Below are positions 17,801 through 25,686 of a stretch of 64,000 nucleotides of DNA, one piece after another. The notes beneath the pieces are model-generated. The model worked only from the letters and a program-made list of their open reading frames with translations. It was not told the origin of the DNA and searched no databases. The translations under genes were made by a program, and so were the position numbers. Numbering within the stretch: the first letter of the stretch is position 1; every line of letters starts with the position of its first letter. Origin of the DNA: an uncultured Psychroserpens sp. (GTDB lineage: Bacteria > Bacteroidota > Bacteroidia > Flavobacteriales > Flavobacteriaceae); NCBI RefSeq assembly GCF_947492715.1, contig NZ_CANLNS010000004.1, forward strand, positions 186,001 through 250,000. The letters run 5' to 3'.

Positions 17801-20363
17801 CCATAACAATTGCTGTTTTTGTTCCAGATGTTGTAGGATTAAAAGTAAACCTTAAAGTTGCTGACTGTCCCGCCAGAATAGCATTTCCACTAGGGTTTTG
17901 TGTTATGGTAAAATCATTTGTATCTCCAGTTAACGTTACACTACTTACCTGTAAATTGCCCGTGCCATCTGTATTGCGTACAAAAAAGGTCATATCCTTT
18001 GTGTTTCCAACTTCCACAATCTCTGCATCTGTATTATCACTAGTATTTGGGGTATCGTCTCCCGAGAGTATATCTATACCATCTCCTTGAACATTGATTT
18101 CTGGAAAAGCAACCGAACAAGTTTCTGAAATTCCATTGGCTGTAGTATCTGTCCAGTTGGAAGCACCTCCGGCTAAATCAAAATTGTATAGTGTTCCAAA
18201 GAAATTATTTGTTGAACTATCTGAAGCAATGGTCTCAGAAAAATTATCACTATCAACTGCTCCTTGATTAAAACTATATTTTGCCACTAAACCTGACACG
18301 CTATTACTTAGCTCACAATCTTTTTGTGCACTGATTTCATCTAAACATAGAGTTCTCGACCAAAATCGGACTTCATCTAAATCACCATTAAAATGAACGT
18401 TATTAAACGCAGAATATCCTATAAAAAGTGATTCTGTGTTTGTTGGTGCATTGGGAACATTATTGAATGTAATTTCATTGTCTAAAACACCATCTATATA
18501 ATATTTAAGTTCGCCATTTCCGAATGCTAAAGCTATATGGTGCCAGTTACCATCATTAAGCCCAGAAGTAATAGAATTAATAGTTTCTTCAATATTTGAT
18601 ACTGCGTACTCAAATCTCATCCTTCCAGAACTGTTTAAGAACAAAGAGAATCCATTAATACCTGTGGCATCGTACTTACTTATAATAGCTTGCCCTCCTG
18701 CTGTAGATGTTGTTTTAAAGTATGCTTCTATTGTAAAAGTATTGACATTAAATGCTGAATCATTGCTAACTTCAATACGATCATCAGTTCCATCAAAATT
18801 TAATCCAGTTCCAGACAAAAAGGCCTCTCCTCGAACATCGAAGGTATATGAACCATCACAATCATCGCTAACTACCGTAACTGTAGCAGTCTTAGCACCT
18901 ACTGAACTTGGAACAAACCCAATTATTAAATTACTTGAACTCCCAGAGGTGTTTACGCCAACTGGAGAAGTCAATATTGCAAAATCTGAAGCATTAGTTC
19001 CAGTTATAGTAACATCAGTAATAGTAGCATCCCCTGTTCCAATATTTGATACGTTATAGGTATTATCAGCTGGAGAAGCATTAATGTCTTGAAGTCCAAA
19101 ATCTGTAGCATCAATTCCACTTGGTGTAGTGTCCCCATTAGTTATTGTAATTCCTGCGCCACTTACAGATAACTCAGGATAAGTACTACAACTACCTAAA
19201 ACCATATTGGATGTAGCATTTATCCAGTTAGAAGTCGTTCCATTCAAAGCAAAATTCATCAATATACCATCTGGAGGAGCTCCAGCACTAATGGTATGAT
19301 TAAATCGTAAGATATTGTTCATAGGGAAGTTATTCCCATTAGCCTCTCCATTATTAAAATCATAATAAGCCGCTAAATCTATTTCGTTCCCAGCTAGTTC
19401 ACATAGCCTATTGTTTTGTATTCCACAAATACCAATTGCTTTATCCCAAACGCGTAATTCATCTATAATACCCTCGTAAGCAAAACCGCTTCCTTGAGCT
19501 ATATCTCCTAACTTCAAATTGTCAATACTGTCTAAAACAGCATCAGTCGAATCAAGTGTAGCGTCTAAATTTCCATCGAAATACATCTTATAGGTTGCAC
19601 CATCGTAAGTAATTGTAAGATGTTGCCACTGGTTGGTTAAAACCGAATTACTTATTAATGTTTGAACTCCGTTTGAAGTGAAGAAGGTGAATACCAAGTT
19701 TCCTGTTGTATTAATTAAGATTGCGTGTCCCGAAGCACCATCTATTGTATCTAGGATATAATGATCTGTAGTTAAAGAAATTTGGGGTTGTATCCATAAT
19801 TCTAGACTAAAGTTTGAAGAGATGATGTAATTTCCATTAGGAAAATCGACATAATCATCGATTCCGTCAAAATGCAATCCTGTTCCTCCCTGAATAGCAG
19901 TTCCTTGAATAGCAAAACTATAGGATGGTGTGCTTGGATCATCACTTTCAATAGTAATTGTTGCAGTTTTTATACCTTCAGTTTGCGGTGCAAATAGAAT
20001 AAACAGTCCTTCTTGAGCACCTGAAGCTACAATTGTTGGAGGAATTCCGTCCATACTAAACTCACTTGCATCAGCGCCAGTTATTGTAATGTTAGAAATA
20101 TTAAGATCTAAAGACCCATTATTAATAATATGAAAAAAAGAAGGATTAGATTGGCCAGTAGCAGTATCCATAAATAGTGTCCCATCCAACATATCTGGTG
20201 TAGTATCTCCATTAGTAATGGTGGTCATTGTGTCTGGTCCTGTTACAGAAATTTGTGGAACATATATGGTTTTTGAAAGTAATGTTTTGATACTTTTATG
20301 CTCATTCCCAAAAGAAAAAACATAAACTAACAATAGCACTTTGGTAAGTAAAAATTTTCTCAT
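14883..20363 (-). CDS. Giant secreted multidomain protein: choice-of-anchor, LamG x3, leucine-rich region
   Basis: An 1826-residue exported protein with a signal peptide at 1-20. Three times it repeats an Ig-like choice-of-anchor D segment (TNGDTTP, TITGxxASxF, TATVTVxSDD) followed by a LamG/concanavalin-like domain opening with GLxFDGxDDxV/I and closing in LDELRFW or similar. A leucine-rich region of the receptor-L type (about 1080-1560) reads LSGFSNIHTISGDLYLEG, LTSIQGMDNLTSLGG. The last 110 residues hold two acidic loops, DVDGDGRTQY and DVNMDGNTQY, each followed by a similar FLNFPTY/FLNFSTY stretch. It is probably a surface adhesin or matrix-binding protein. No canonical T9SS sorting domain is visible. 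Confidence 0.85.
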   Translation of the reverse strand: MRKFLLTKVLLLVYVFSFGNEHKSIKTLLSKTIYVPQISVTGPDTMTTITNGDTTPDMLDGTLFMDTATGQSNPSFFHIINNGSLDLNISNITITGADASEFSMDGIPPTIVASGAQEGLFILFAPQTEGIKTATITIESDDPSTPSYSFAIQGTAIQGGTGLHFDGIDDYVDFPNGNYIISSNFSLELWIQPQISLTTDHYILDTIDGASGHAILINTTGNLVFTFFTSNGVQTLISNSVLTNQWQHLTITYDGATYKMYFDGNLDATLDSTDAVLDSIDNLKLGDIAQGSGFAYEGIIDELRVWDKAIGICGIQNNRLCELAGNEIDLAAYYDFNNGEANGNNFPMNNILRFNHTISAGAPPDGILMNFALNGTTSNWINATSNMVLGSCSTYPELSVSGAGITITNGDTTPSGIDATDFGLQDINASPADNTYNVSNIGTGDATITDVTITGTNASDFAILTSPVGVNTSGSSSNLIIGFVPSSVGAKTATVTVVSDDCDGSYTFDVRGEAFLSGTGLNFDGTDDRIEVSNDSAFNVNTFTIEAYFKTTSTAGGQAIISKYDATGINGFSLFLNSSGRMRFEYAVSNIEETINSITSGLNDGNWHHIALAFGNGELKYYIDGVLDNEITFNNVPNAPTNTESLFIGYSAFNNVHFNGDLDEVRFWSRTLCLDEISAQKDCELSNSVSGLVAKYSFNQGAVDSDNFSETIASDSSTNNFFGTLYNFDLAGGASNWTDTTANGISETCSVAFPEINVQGDGIDILSGDDTPNTSDNTDAEIVEVGNTKDMTFFVRNTDGTGNLQVSSVTLTGDTNDFTITQNPSGNAILAGQSATLRFTFNPTTSGTKTAIVMVNSNDCDEPAYTFTIQGYGAGQGSGLDFDGTDDIVTIPHDISQNNLNFSVDFWIKTTDGIGGVINKFTPNGDNGWRINLDGGRIEFYYYASGSNYITRLLSPDTYVADDNWHHVAVTLNSGNARCYIDGTLARSTGWDGTATAASTTADIQIGYAATDTPTGDSGGYFDGQLDELRFWTKTLTAFEVENLNGCSADMAQNDLLLSYNFNQGIATLNNSTVTTLTDNSGNNTNGTLANFALNGSASNWIDASDNNVSQACDCVVAGGVTLTTQAEVDTYTTALGTCGVIEGNVIINGTITDLSGFSNIHTISGDLYLEGDIVDDLSGFSSLTTIGDDFTLKNMINTTSIASFSNITSLGGGFEVNNLDALTDISILDQLNSIDSITITGNTLLNTISFNQLQTLTGNFVINFSSLSSVSLPQLTQVSGEVRMNNIGSGLSSIAFPLLQNCGNFIITDLTGITTINAPELLSSSGRVLIGGCANLTAINLPNLTSIDNDFSIDNCPLVNTITVTVLDTIGTDAEFDTIAMINLDFLQSVTSIGNRLSLTDLTQLTSIQGMDNLTSLGGFNLTNCDSVTNLEGFPNLNITSLGSLNISGNEEITSLSNSFLESLTTLVSLGISFNGNLIEIDALQNLTALTGSSFSTIRNNNALESMNLFALNNVTDTFIIQNQPNITSLCGLYNYMTAGNGATTLSFTGINATEWDSVQDILDNCNTGLNAKTYLQGAALNPNTGEESLMRDDLRVNDIIPTTSPYSDGMTCSELLFVKEGADAIVDWIWLELRASSDNTTIIASRSALLQRDGDIVHVDGNSPVYFNATVAGNYYVTVKHRNHLGVMTASTVALSNTATAVNYTDANNEITFGTNAQTIFGMPNGVTALWAGDVDGDGRTQYSGTTPDSPSILSTVLNDPGNFLNFPTYIVPGYSVYDVNMDGNTQYSGVTPDTPFVLQNVLAHPSNFLNFSTYAIEEQLPEN

Positions 20364-20530
20364 GTGTATGTAGGTTAAGGCTTATTATAAAATTTTGGTT
20401 ATGCGATAGTACAAATCAATTTTCATATTTGTCTTTGTTTTATAGTTACAAAAAGTTTCATCCTAGCATTTATAAGCCTTTACGAATGATTACAATTTGT
20501 TAATTACGTCTAGTTTCGAATCAATATTTC

Positions 20531-20538
20531 TATATTTG
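20531..20538 (+). promoter_or_regulatory. Bacteroidota -7 element TATATTTG
   Basis: TATATTTG lies 29 bases before the start of the TPR-LuxR regulator and matches the TAnnTTTG consensus. The upstream -33 element is not obvious. Confidence 0.35.
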
Positions 20539-20567
20539 CAGTACTCTATTTATCGTATATATAACCG

Positions 20568-22238
20568 ATGAGAATTATATTTTTTATCATATTTTTATTC
20601 TGTTTACTTCCTGTATCTAGTCAAGTAAAACAAGACTCTTTAGAAATTGAATTAAGACAAAAGGTTAACGATGCAACCAATGATTCTCTAAAAGTGCATT
20701 ATCTCTTCGAACTTAGTCAGATAGTAGAGCAATACAGCATAGATCAAGGAAGGGATTTGATGAACCGAACTCTGCAGTTTATTGACAGCATTTCACCTCC
20801 TTCTGATCACTTTTTAAAACAAAAAGCACGTGTTTTGGATGTGTTGGGAAAATATGAATCCAGGCAAACCAATTATAAAAACTCTCTGGATTTCAGATTA
20901 CAGGCTTTAAAAATCAGGGAGGAATTGCAAGATTCTTTTGAAATTGCAAGGAGTTATCATAGCATCGCTATGATATTTAGATATCAAAAAGAATATGATA
21001 AGTCAAAATCTTATTTTTTAAAATCTATATCCTTACAAGAAAAAAATCTGGATAGTTCTCAATTGGCTCGCACCTATAATATGCTGGGAGTTATATATTA
21101 TTATACCAAGCAGAATGATTCTGCTATGCATTACTATCAATTATCTAAAAATTATTCTCCAACACTTAAAGATAAAGCAAAGTCGAATGATAATATAGCA
21201 ACTATCTATTATACCACAGGCAAGTATGGAAAAGCCATTGCTTTATATGAAGAAACTATTGATATTTTTAAATCAACAAAAGATTATAATTTCGTTTCTA
21301 ATACATTAATGCACCTTGCCAAAATTCATTCGGATTTAGGTAAATATCAAGAATCTTTGTCCTATATGGATGAAGCTCTCGATTATGCTAAAAAACAAGG
21401 TAACACCTCTAAATTTCCTATTATTTATCAATTAAGGAGTCATATTTATGAGCAGATGGGTAATTATAAAAATGCACTTGGTTATTATAAAACCCACAAA
21501 TATTACTACGATTCGATTTTTAATGTCAAAAATGCCAAGAAGATTACTACCCTTGAATTGAATCATAAATTTCAAAAAGAGAAACTCGCAGATAGTCTCC
21601 AATTTGCAATTGAAAAACAAGAGATTCAATTGAAGTCTGAAACAGAAAAAGCAAAGAACGACTTCTATACTGTATTACTTATTCTAGCAAGCATAGGTAT
21701 AATAGCGCTATTAGTGATAATGAAAAACAGGAAAAAACTTACTACTGAACGTTTTGAAAAAGAACAATTGGAAAAAGAGTTACTAGACGAAAAACTAAAA
21801 CATACTACATACCAAACCAAACAGTTAATTGCAGATAATAAAATGCGTTTGCACTTTAAACAGGAATTTCTAGCTAAATTAAAAAGCATAAAGCAGCATA
21901 CTCGTAGCATCGACAATTCAGATGTTCAGACTTTAATAGCAGACCTAACCGCACAAATTCATACTGAGAGTAAATTTGACTCAATTGGTGATAATATTGA
22001 ATTAATTGATGAAGAATTCAACAAAAATTTATGGAAATTATATCCAGATCTCACAAAATCTGAAAGAGAAATCTGTGCCTTAATGCGAATGAATTTAAGC
22101 CTTAAAGAAATTATGGTTATTCGTAATGTTACAATGGGTTCAATAAAAGCATCAAGACACCGTATTAGAAAGAAACTTGGGTTAGAAAGAAAGCAAGAAT
22201 TGGGGCAATTTATTCAACATTTATTCTTAAAGGACTAG
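20568..22238 (+). CDS. TPR sensor / LuxR-like HTH membrane regulator
   Basis: A 556-residue protein with a signal peptide (1-19), five or six TPR motifs (about 80-330, for example SYHSIAMIFRYQKEYDKSKSYF), one membrane segment (about 364-384, FYTVLLILASIGIIALLVIM) and a coiled coil. The C-terminal LuxR/GerE-like helix-turn-helix (about 485-556) contains LTKSEREICALMRMNLSLKEI and TMGSIKASRHRIRKKLGL. It resembles flavobacterial one-component regulators with periplasmic TPR and a cytoplasmic HTH. It is divergent from the giant LamG gene, which it may control. Its stop codon is one base from the end of convergent mnmE. Confidence 0.88.
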   Translation: MRIIFFIIFLFCLLPVSSQVKQDSLEIELRQKVNDATNDSLKVHYLFELSQIVEQYSIDQGRDLMNRTLQFIDSISPPSDHFLKQKARVLDVLGKYESRQTNYKNSLDFRLQALKIREELQDSFEIARSYHSIAMIFRYQKEYDKSKSYFLKSISLQEKNLDSSQLARTYNMLGVIYYYTKQNDSAMHYYQLSKNYSPTLKDKAKSNDNIATIYYTTGKYGKAIALYEETIDIFKSTKDYNFVSNTLMHLAKIHSDLGKYQESLSYMDEALDYAKKQGNTSKFPIIYQLRSHIYEQMGNYKNALGYYKTHKYYYDSIFNVKNAKKITTLELNHKFQKEKLADSLQFAIEKQEIQLKSETEKAKNDFYTVLLILASIGIIALLVIMKNRKKLTTERFEKEQLEKELLDEKLKHTTYQTKQLIADNKMRLHFKQEFLAKLKSIKQHTRSIDNSDVQTLIADLTAQIHTESKFDSIGDNIELIDEEFNKNLWKLYPDLTKSEREICALMRMNLSLKEIMVIRNVTMGSIKASRHRIRKKLGLERKQELGQFIQHLFLKD

Positions 22239-22239
22239 C

Positions 22240-22257
22240 CTACTTCCCAATACAGAA
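22240..22257 (-). other. mnmE 3' end, candidate attachment-site sequence
   Basis: The last six codons of mnmE read TTCTGTATTGGGAAGTAG (FCIGK-stop). From memory, the 3' end of this gene is the integration site of the SGI1 family of genomic islands, where an 18-base TTCTGTATTGG.AAGTAA repeat flanks the insert. Similar 18-mers in the same orientation lie at 13833-13850, 7103-7120 and, degenerate, 2925-2942. Use as an att site here is inference. Confidence 0.4.
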
Positions 22258-23631
22258 ATTAGCAAAAATATTACCCAATAAGTCATCATTGGTAATTTCG
22301 CCTGTAATTTCTCCAAAGTGAAATAGCGCTTGGCGAATATCTATGGCTAGTAAATCTCCTGAGAGCCCTGTTTCTAAACCATGTTTTACTTTTTGAACCT
22401 CTTCAAAAGCCTTTAGTAAGGCATCATAATGTCTAGAATTGGTAACAATAGTTTCATTATTACGAAGTGCTCCTGTGTTGATTAACTCTAAAAGTGCATC
22501 TGTTAACCCCTCTACACCATCTCCTGTTTTAGCAGAAAGTAATCGTATTTGCTCAATCTCGCTTTTAAGATTAGCACGTTCATTATGGTCTAATTGGTCT
22601 ATTTTATTAGCAATAATCAACAGCGGTTTTTGTGGATACTTATTTTTTATCTTTTCAATTTCTACCTGAATCGTTTTTAAATTGGCAATAGACTTCGAGC
22701 TATCAAACAAATAAATGACTACTTGTGCCTGATCGATTTTTTCAAAGGTTTTCTTAATACCAATACTTTCAACTACATCTTTGGTATCTCTAATACCTGC
22801 TGTATCAATAAATCTAAACCCAATACCTCCAATAGAAATTTCATCCTCAATGGTATCTCGTGTCGTACCAGCGATTTCAGAAACAATAGCACGCTCTTCA
22901 TTTAAAAGTGCATTTAGAAGCGTAGATTTTCCAACGTTAGGCTCACCTACTATCGCAACTGGAATTCCATTTTTTATAACATTTCCAACGGCGAACGAAT
23001 CGATGAGACCTTTTAAAACAAAAGTAATTCTGTCGATAAGTTCCTTAAATTGAGAACGATCGGCAAACTCTACATCTTCTTCCGCAAAATCTAGTTCTAG
23101 CTCTATCAGAGAAGCAAAATTAAGCAGCTCTTCTCGGAGCTTAGCTATTTCCGAAGAAAAACCACCACGCATTTGTTGCATAGCCACTTGATGTGATGCC
23201 TCATTATCACTAGCAATCAAATCGGCTACAGCTTCAGCTTGCGACAAATCTAATTTTCCGTTTAGAAATGCGCGTAATGTAAACTCCCCAGCATTTGCCA
23301 TTCGGCAACCTTTCCGTAAAAACAATTGTATTATTTCTTGCTGAATGTATAAACTTCCATGACATGATATTTCAACAATATCTTCACCTGTGTACGAATT
23401 GGGGTTTTTAAATACAGAAACTAGCACCTCATCAAATACGCGTTTATCTTCTATTATATGACCCAAATGAATGGTATGCGTCGCTTGCCTTTTTAAGGTT
23501 TTATGACTTATAACCGACTTAAAACAGGCATCTACAATGTCAATGGCATCGCTCCCCGAAAGCCGTATTACAGCAATGGCTCCGCTTCCTGAGGCCGTAG
23601 CTAATGCAACAATTGTATCTTGATGAGTCAT
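22240..23631 (-). CDS. mnmE: tRNA modification GTPase MnmE (TrmE)
   Basis: A 463-residue protein of normal family length. The N-terminal tetrahydrofolate-binding domain starts at about 5 (TIVALATASGSGAIAVIRLSG). The G domain inserted in the helical domain has G1 GEPNVGKST (229-237), G3 DTAGIR and G4 NKID, and the C-terminus is the invariant FCIGK (459-463). With MnmG it places the (carboxymethyl)aminomethyl group on U34 of certain tRNAs, using potassium-dependent GTP hydrolysis. It is convergent with the TPR-LuxR gene with a single base between the two stop codons, so there is no room for a terminator. Confidence 0.98.
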   Translation of the reverse strand: MTHQDTIVALATASGSGAIAVIRLSGSDAIDIVDACFKSVISHKTLKRQATHTIHLGHIIEDKRVFDEVLVSVFKNPNSYTGEDIVEISCHGSLYIQQEIIQLFLRKGCRMANAGEFTLRAFLNGKLDLSQAEAVADLIASDNEASHQVAMQQMRGGFSSEIAKLREELLNFASLIELELDFAEEDVEFADRSQFKELIDRITFVLKGLIDSFAVGNVIKNGIPVAIVGEPNVGKSTLLNALLNEERAIVSEIAGTTRDTIEDEISIGGIGFRFIDTAGIRDTKDVVESIGIKKTFEKIDQAQVVIYLFDSSKSIANLKTIQVEIEKIKNKYPQKPLLIIANKIDQLDHNERANLKSEIEQIRLLSAKTGDGVEGLTDALLELINTGALRNNETIVTNSRHYDALLKAFEEVQKVKHGLETGLSGDLLAIDIRQALFHFGEITGEITNDDLLGNIFANFCIGK

Positions 23632-23716
23632 TCTATAGTTTTTTACAAAAGTATTGCAATTTTACTTTTATAGAATAATTTTATCCTGTTCTTTAAGTTT
23701 TTATTAGTAGTTATGG

Positions 23717-23748
23717 TTGATTTTCTTTTACTGAACTTATTATATTTG
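23717..23748 (+). promoter_or_regulatory. Bacteroidota-type promoter for the TlpA-like gene
   Basis: TTG at 23717-23719 and TATATTTG at 23741-23748 are separated by 21 bases, matching the -33 (TTTG/TTG) and -7 (TAnnTTTG) pattern. They lie 21 bases before the gene start at 23770. Confidence 0.5.
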
Positions 23749-23769
23749 TAATACCAAAATTTTTAAGCA

Positions 23770-24933
23770 ATGAAAAAAATAGTTACACTGTTATGCCTAA
23801 GCCTTTTACTCTTTGCATGTAAAACAGAAGGCTCTGGCTCAACCGAAGAAGTACTAAGAGATACGTATTTGATTACAGGTGAAGCACCAGGCGTTTATAA
23901 TGGCATTAGAGCACATCTCCAAACCACAGACCCACGTGGAAGAAAGATTAATGTCGATACTGCTATTGTAATGAATGAGCGTTTTGTATTTGAAGGTAAA
24001 GTTGATACACCTCAAATGTGGAATTTAAACATTAATAGCATTAAAGGAAACCTACCTCTAATTGTAGAAAACAAAGCAATTAGCATTGCTGTGGATAATA
24101 CGAATCTATCAAAGTCAAAAATTACAGGGACTAAAGCAAATGCCGATTTGATGTCTTTAAATGAAAACATTGAAGTGTTAAATACAAAGGCTTCAAAATT
24201 AAATGAACAAATTAGAGCAACTAGTGATAATACGATAAAAAGTGAGCTTGCCCAAGAATACACAGCACTAACAAGAGAAATGAAAGCATTGCCAATAGCC
24301 TACGCTAAAGACAATAAAAATAGCCTCTACTCTTTAGTTGTTATAGACAACTTATTTAAAACCAAACAACCTGATTTAGATAATATTTCTTCGCTTTTTA
24401 ATGGACTCGATGATACTATTAAAAACACAAAACTGGGTGAAAGCATTAAAACAAGATTAGATCAGTTACTAAAACAAAGAGCGCTTTTAAGTGCTACTGA
24501 AATAGGAAAACCTGCGCCAGATTTCTCATCTACAAGACCAGATGGCAGTAAATTAGCGTTAAAAGATGCTATGGGAAAAGTAACTATTATTGATTTTTGG
24601 GCGGCTTGGTGTGGTCCTTGCCGACGTGAAAACCCAAACGTTGTTAAGGTTTATAATAAATACCATGACAAAGGATTAGAAATTATTGGAGTATCTCTTG
24701 ATGGGACTTCAAGGCAGAAAGATCCTAAAGAGGCTTGGTTGAAAGCTATCGAGCAAGATAAATTAACTTGGAATCATGTATCTAGTCTTAACTATTTTAA
24801 CGATCCTGTAGCAAGAGCATATAATATTAGATCGATTCCTGCGACATTTATTTTAGATGAAAATGGAACCATCGTAGCCAAAAACTTAAGAGGCCCAGCC
24901 TTAGAAGCGAAAATAGCAGAGTTACTTAATTAG
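23770..24933 (+). CDS. TlpA-type thioredoxin lipoprotein with DUF4369 N-terminus
   Basis: A 387-residue lipoprotein (LLLFACKTEG, C17). The N-terminal beta domain (about 30-120) is of the DUF4369 type, followed by a helical linker. The AhpC/TSA-type thioredoxin domain (about 245-387) has the active site WCGPC at 280-284 in IIDFWAAWCGPCRREN and the cis-proline segment IRSIPATFILD. It likely acts as a periplasmic or surface thiol-disulphide reductase. It is transcribed alone between mnmE (divergent) and the rhomboid gene (convergent), with its own promoter and a hairpin terminator. Redox partners are not evident nearby. Confidence 0.93.
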   Translation: MKKIVTLLCLSLLLFACKTEGSGSTEEVLRDTYLITGEAPGVYNGIRAHLQTTDPRGRKINVDTAIVMNERFVFEGKVDTPQMWNLNINSIKGNLPLIVENKAISIAVDNTNLSKSKITGTKANADLMSLNENIEVLNTKASKLNEQIRATSDNTIKSELAQEYTALTREMKALPIAYAKDNKNSLYSLVVIDNLFKTKQPDLDNISSLFNGLDDTIKNTKLGESIKTRLDQLLKQRALLSATEIGKPAPDFSSTRPDGSKLALKDAMGKVTIIDFWAAWCGPCRRENPNVVKVYNKYHDKGLEIIGVSLDGTSRQKDPKEAWLKAIEQDKLTWNHVSSLNYFNDPVARAYNIRSIPATFILDENGTIVAKNLRGPALEAKIAELLN

Positions 24934-24954
24934 TAAACTTTCTAAATTATATTT

Positions 24955-24985
24955 AAGCCTTTAATCTTAAAGATTGAAGGCTTTT
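24955..24985. terminator. Terminator hairpin between convergent genes
   Basis: The inverted repeat AAGCCTTTAATCTT / AAGATTGAAGGCTT (one G-T wobble) is followed by a short T run on the plus strand. It sits between the TlpA-like gene and the convergent rhomboid gene and is likely used by both. Confidence 0.7.
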
Positions 24986-24989
24986 TGAT

Positions 24990-25640
24990 TTAGATCTTTC
25001 CCGTCTTATGCAGCACGAATAATATGACAATAGGAATGGCTAACAAACCAACCATTTGCAAATCTGTTTCTAACAATGTAGGTCGCAAGATAAGTGTTAG
25101 TATATAACCACCTACTGCACCTCCAAAATGGGCATCATGACCAATATTTCCAATACGTTTTTTCATACCATATATCGAAAACAAGAGGTATATAATTCCA
25201 AAGATATAGCCTGGAATATAAAACGGTATAAAAAACATACCAATACCTCTATGTGGATCTAATAAAATCGCCGCATATAACACACCCATAACCGCTCCAC
25301 TGGCACCAATAGCACTATAATGATATTCATCTTTATGAAAATAAAGAGAAATGAGACTCCCTAAGCCTAAACTTCCAATATATACAACTAAAAAGCCAAG
25401 TTGACCCAACCCACCAATAACAGTATCTGCGAAAAAATATAAGGTCATCATATTAAACAACAAATGCGTGGTATCTCCATGTAAAAAGCCAGAGCTAAAC
25501 ATTCTAAACTGTTCACCACGTCTTATGCTACCAACGTTGAATTTATAGCGTTCAAAAAAGCTAAAATCTTCGAACCCCTTATACGATATTATTACATTTG
25601 CTGCAATAATGATAATTGTAAACAAACTTAAATCACCCAT
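24990..25640 (-). CDS. Rhomboid-family intramembrane serine protease
   Basis: A 216-residue, six-segment membrane protein. The rhomboid signatures are GFLHGDTTHLLFNM (about 51-64), the catalytic serine in GASGAVMG (S114) and the catalytic histidine in GHDAHFGGAVGGY (H171). Rhomboids cleave transmembrane helices within the bilayer; the substrate cannot be predicted. The length is that of a minimal bacterial rhomboid without extra domains. It is divergent from the acyltransferase gene across 46 bases containing a TAnnTTTG element on each strand. Confidence 0.95.
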   Translation of the reverse strand: MGDLSLFTIIIIAANVIISYKGFEDFSFFERYKFNVGSIRRGEQFRMFSSGFLHGDTTHLLFNMMTLYFFADTVIGGLGQLGFLVVYIGSLGLGSLISLYFHKDEYHYSAIGASGAVMGVLYAAILLDPHRGIGMFFIPFYIPGYIFGIIYLLFSIYGMKKRIGNIGHDAHFGGAVGGYILTLILRPTLLETDLQMVGLLAIPIVILFVLHKTGKI

Positions 25641-25654
25641 AGACTTTTATTACA

Positions 25655-25662
25655 TATATTTG
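25655..25662 (+). promoter_or_regulatory. -7 element TATATTTG for the acyltransferase gene
   Basis: TATATTTG 24 bases before the start at 25687 fits the Bacteroidota -7 consensus. The -33 region would overlap the first codons of the divergent rhomboid gene. Confidence 0.35.
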
Positions 25663-25668
25663 CCACTG

Positions 25669-25676
25669 CAAATCTA
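25669..25676 (-). promoter_or_regulatory. -7 element TAGATTTG for the rhomboid gene
   Basis: On the minus strand TAGATTTG lies 28 bases before the rhomboid start at 25640. With the plus-strand TATATTTG it suggests face-to-face divergent promoters packed into 46 bases. Confidence 0.35.
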
Positions 25677-25686
25677 ACATATATTA

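Noticed and set aside
15802-19059. Several open frames of 60-132 codons on the plus strand opposite the giant LamG/LRR gene
   Set aside because: They are antisense shadows of a repetitive coding sequence, with no signal, domain or start context of their own.
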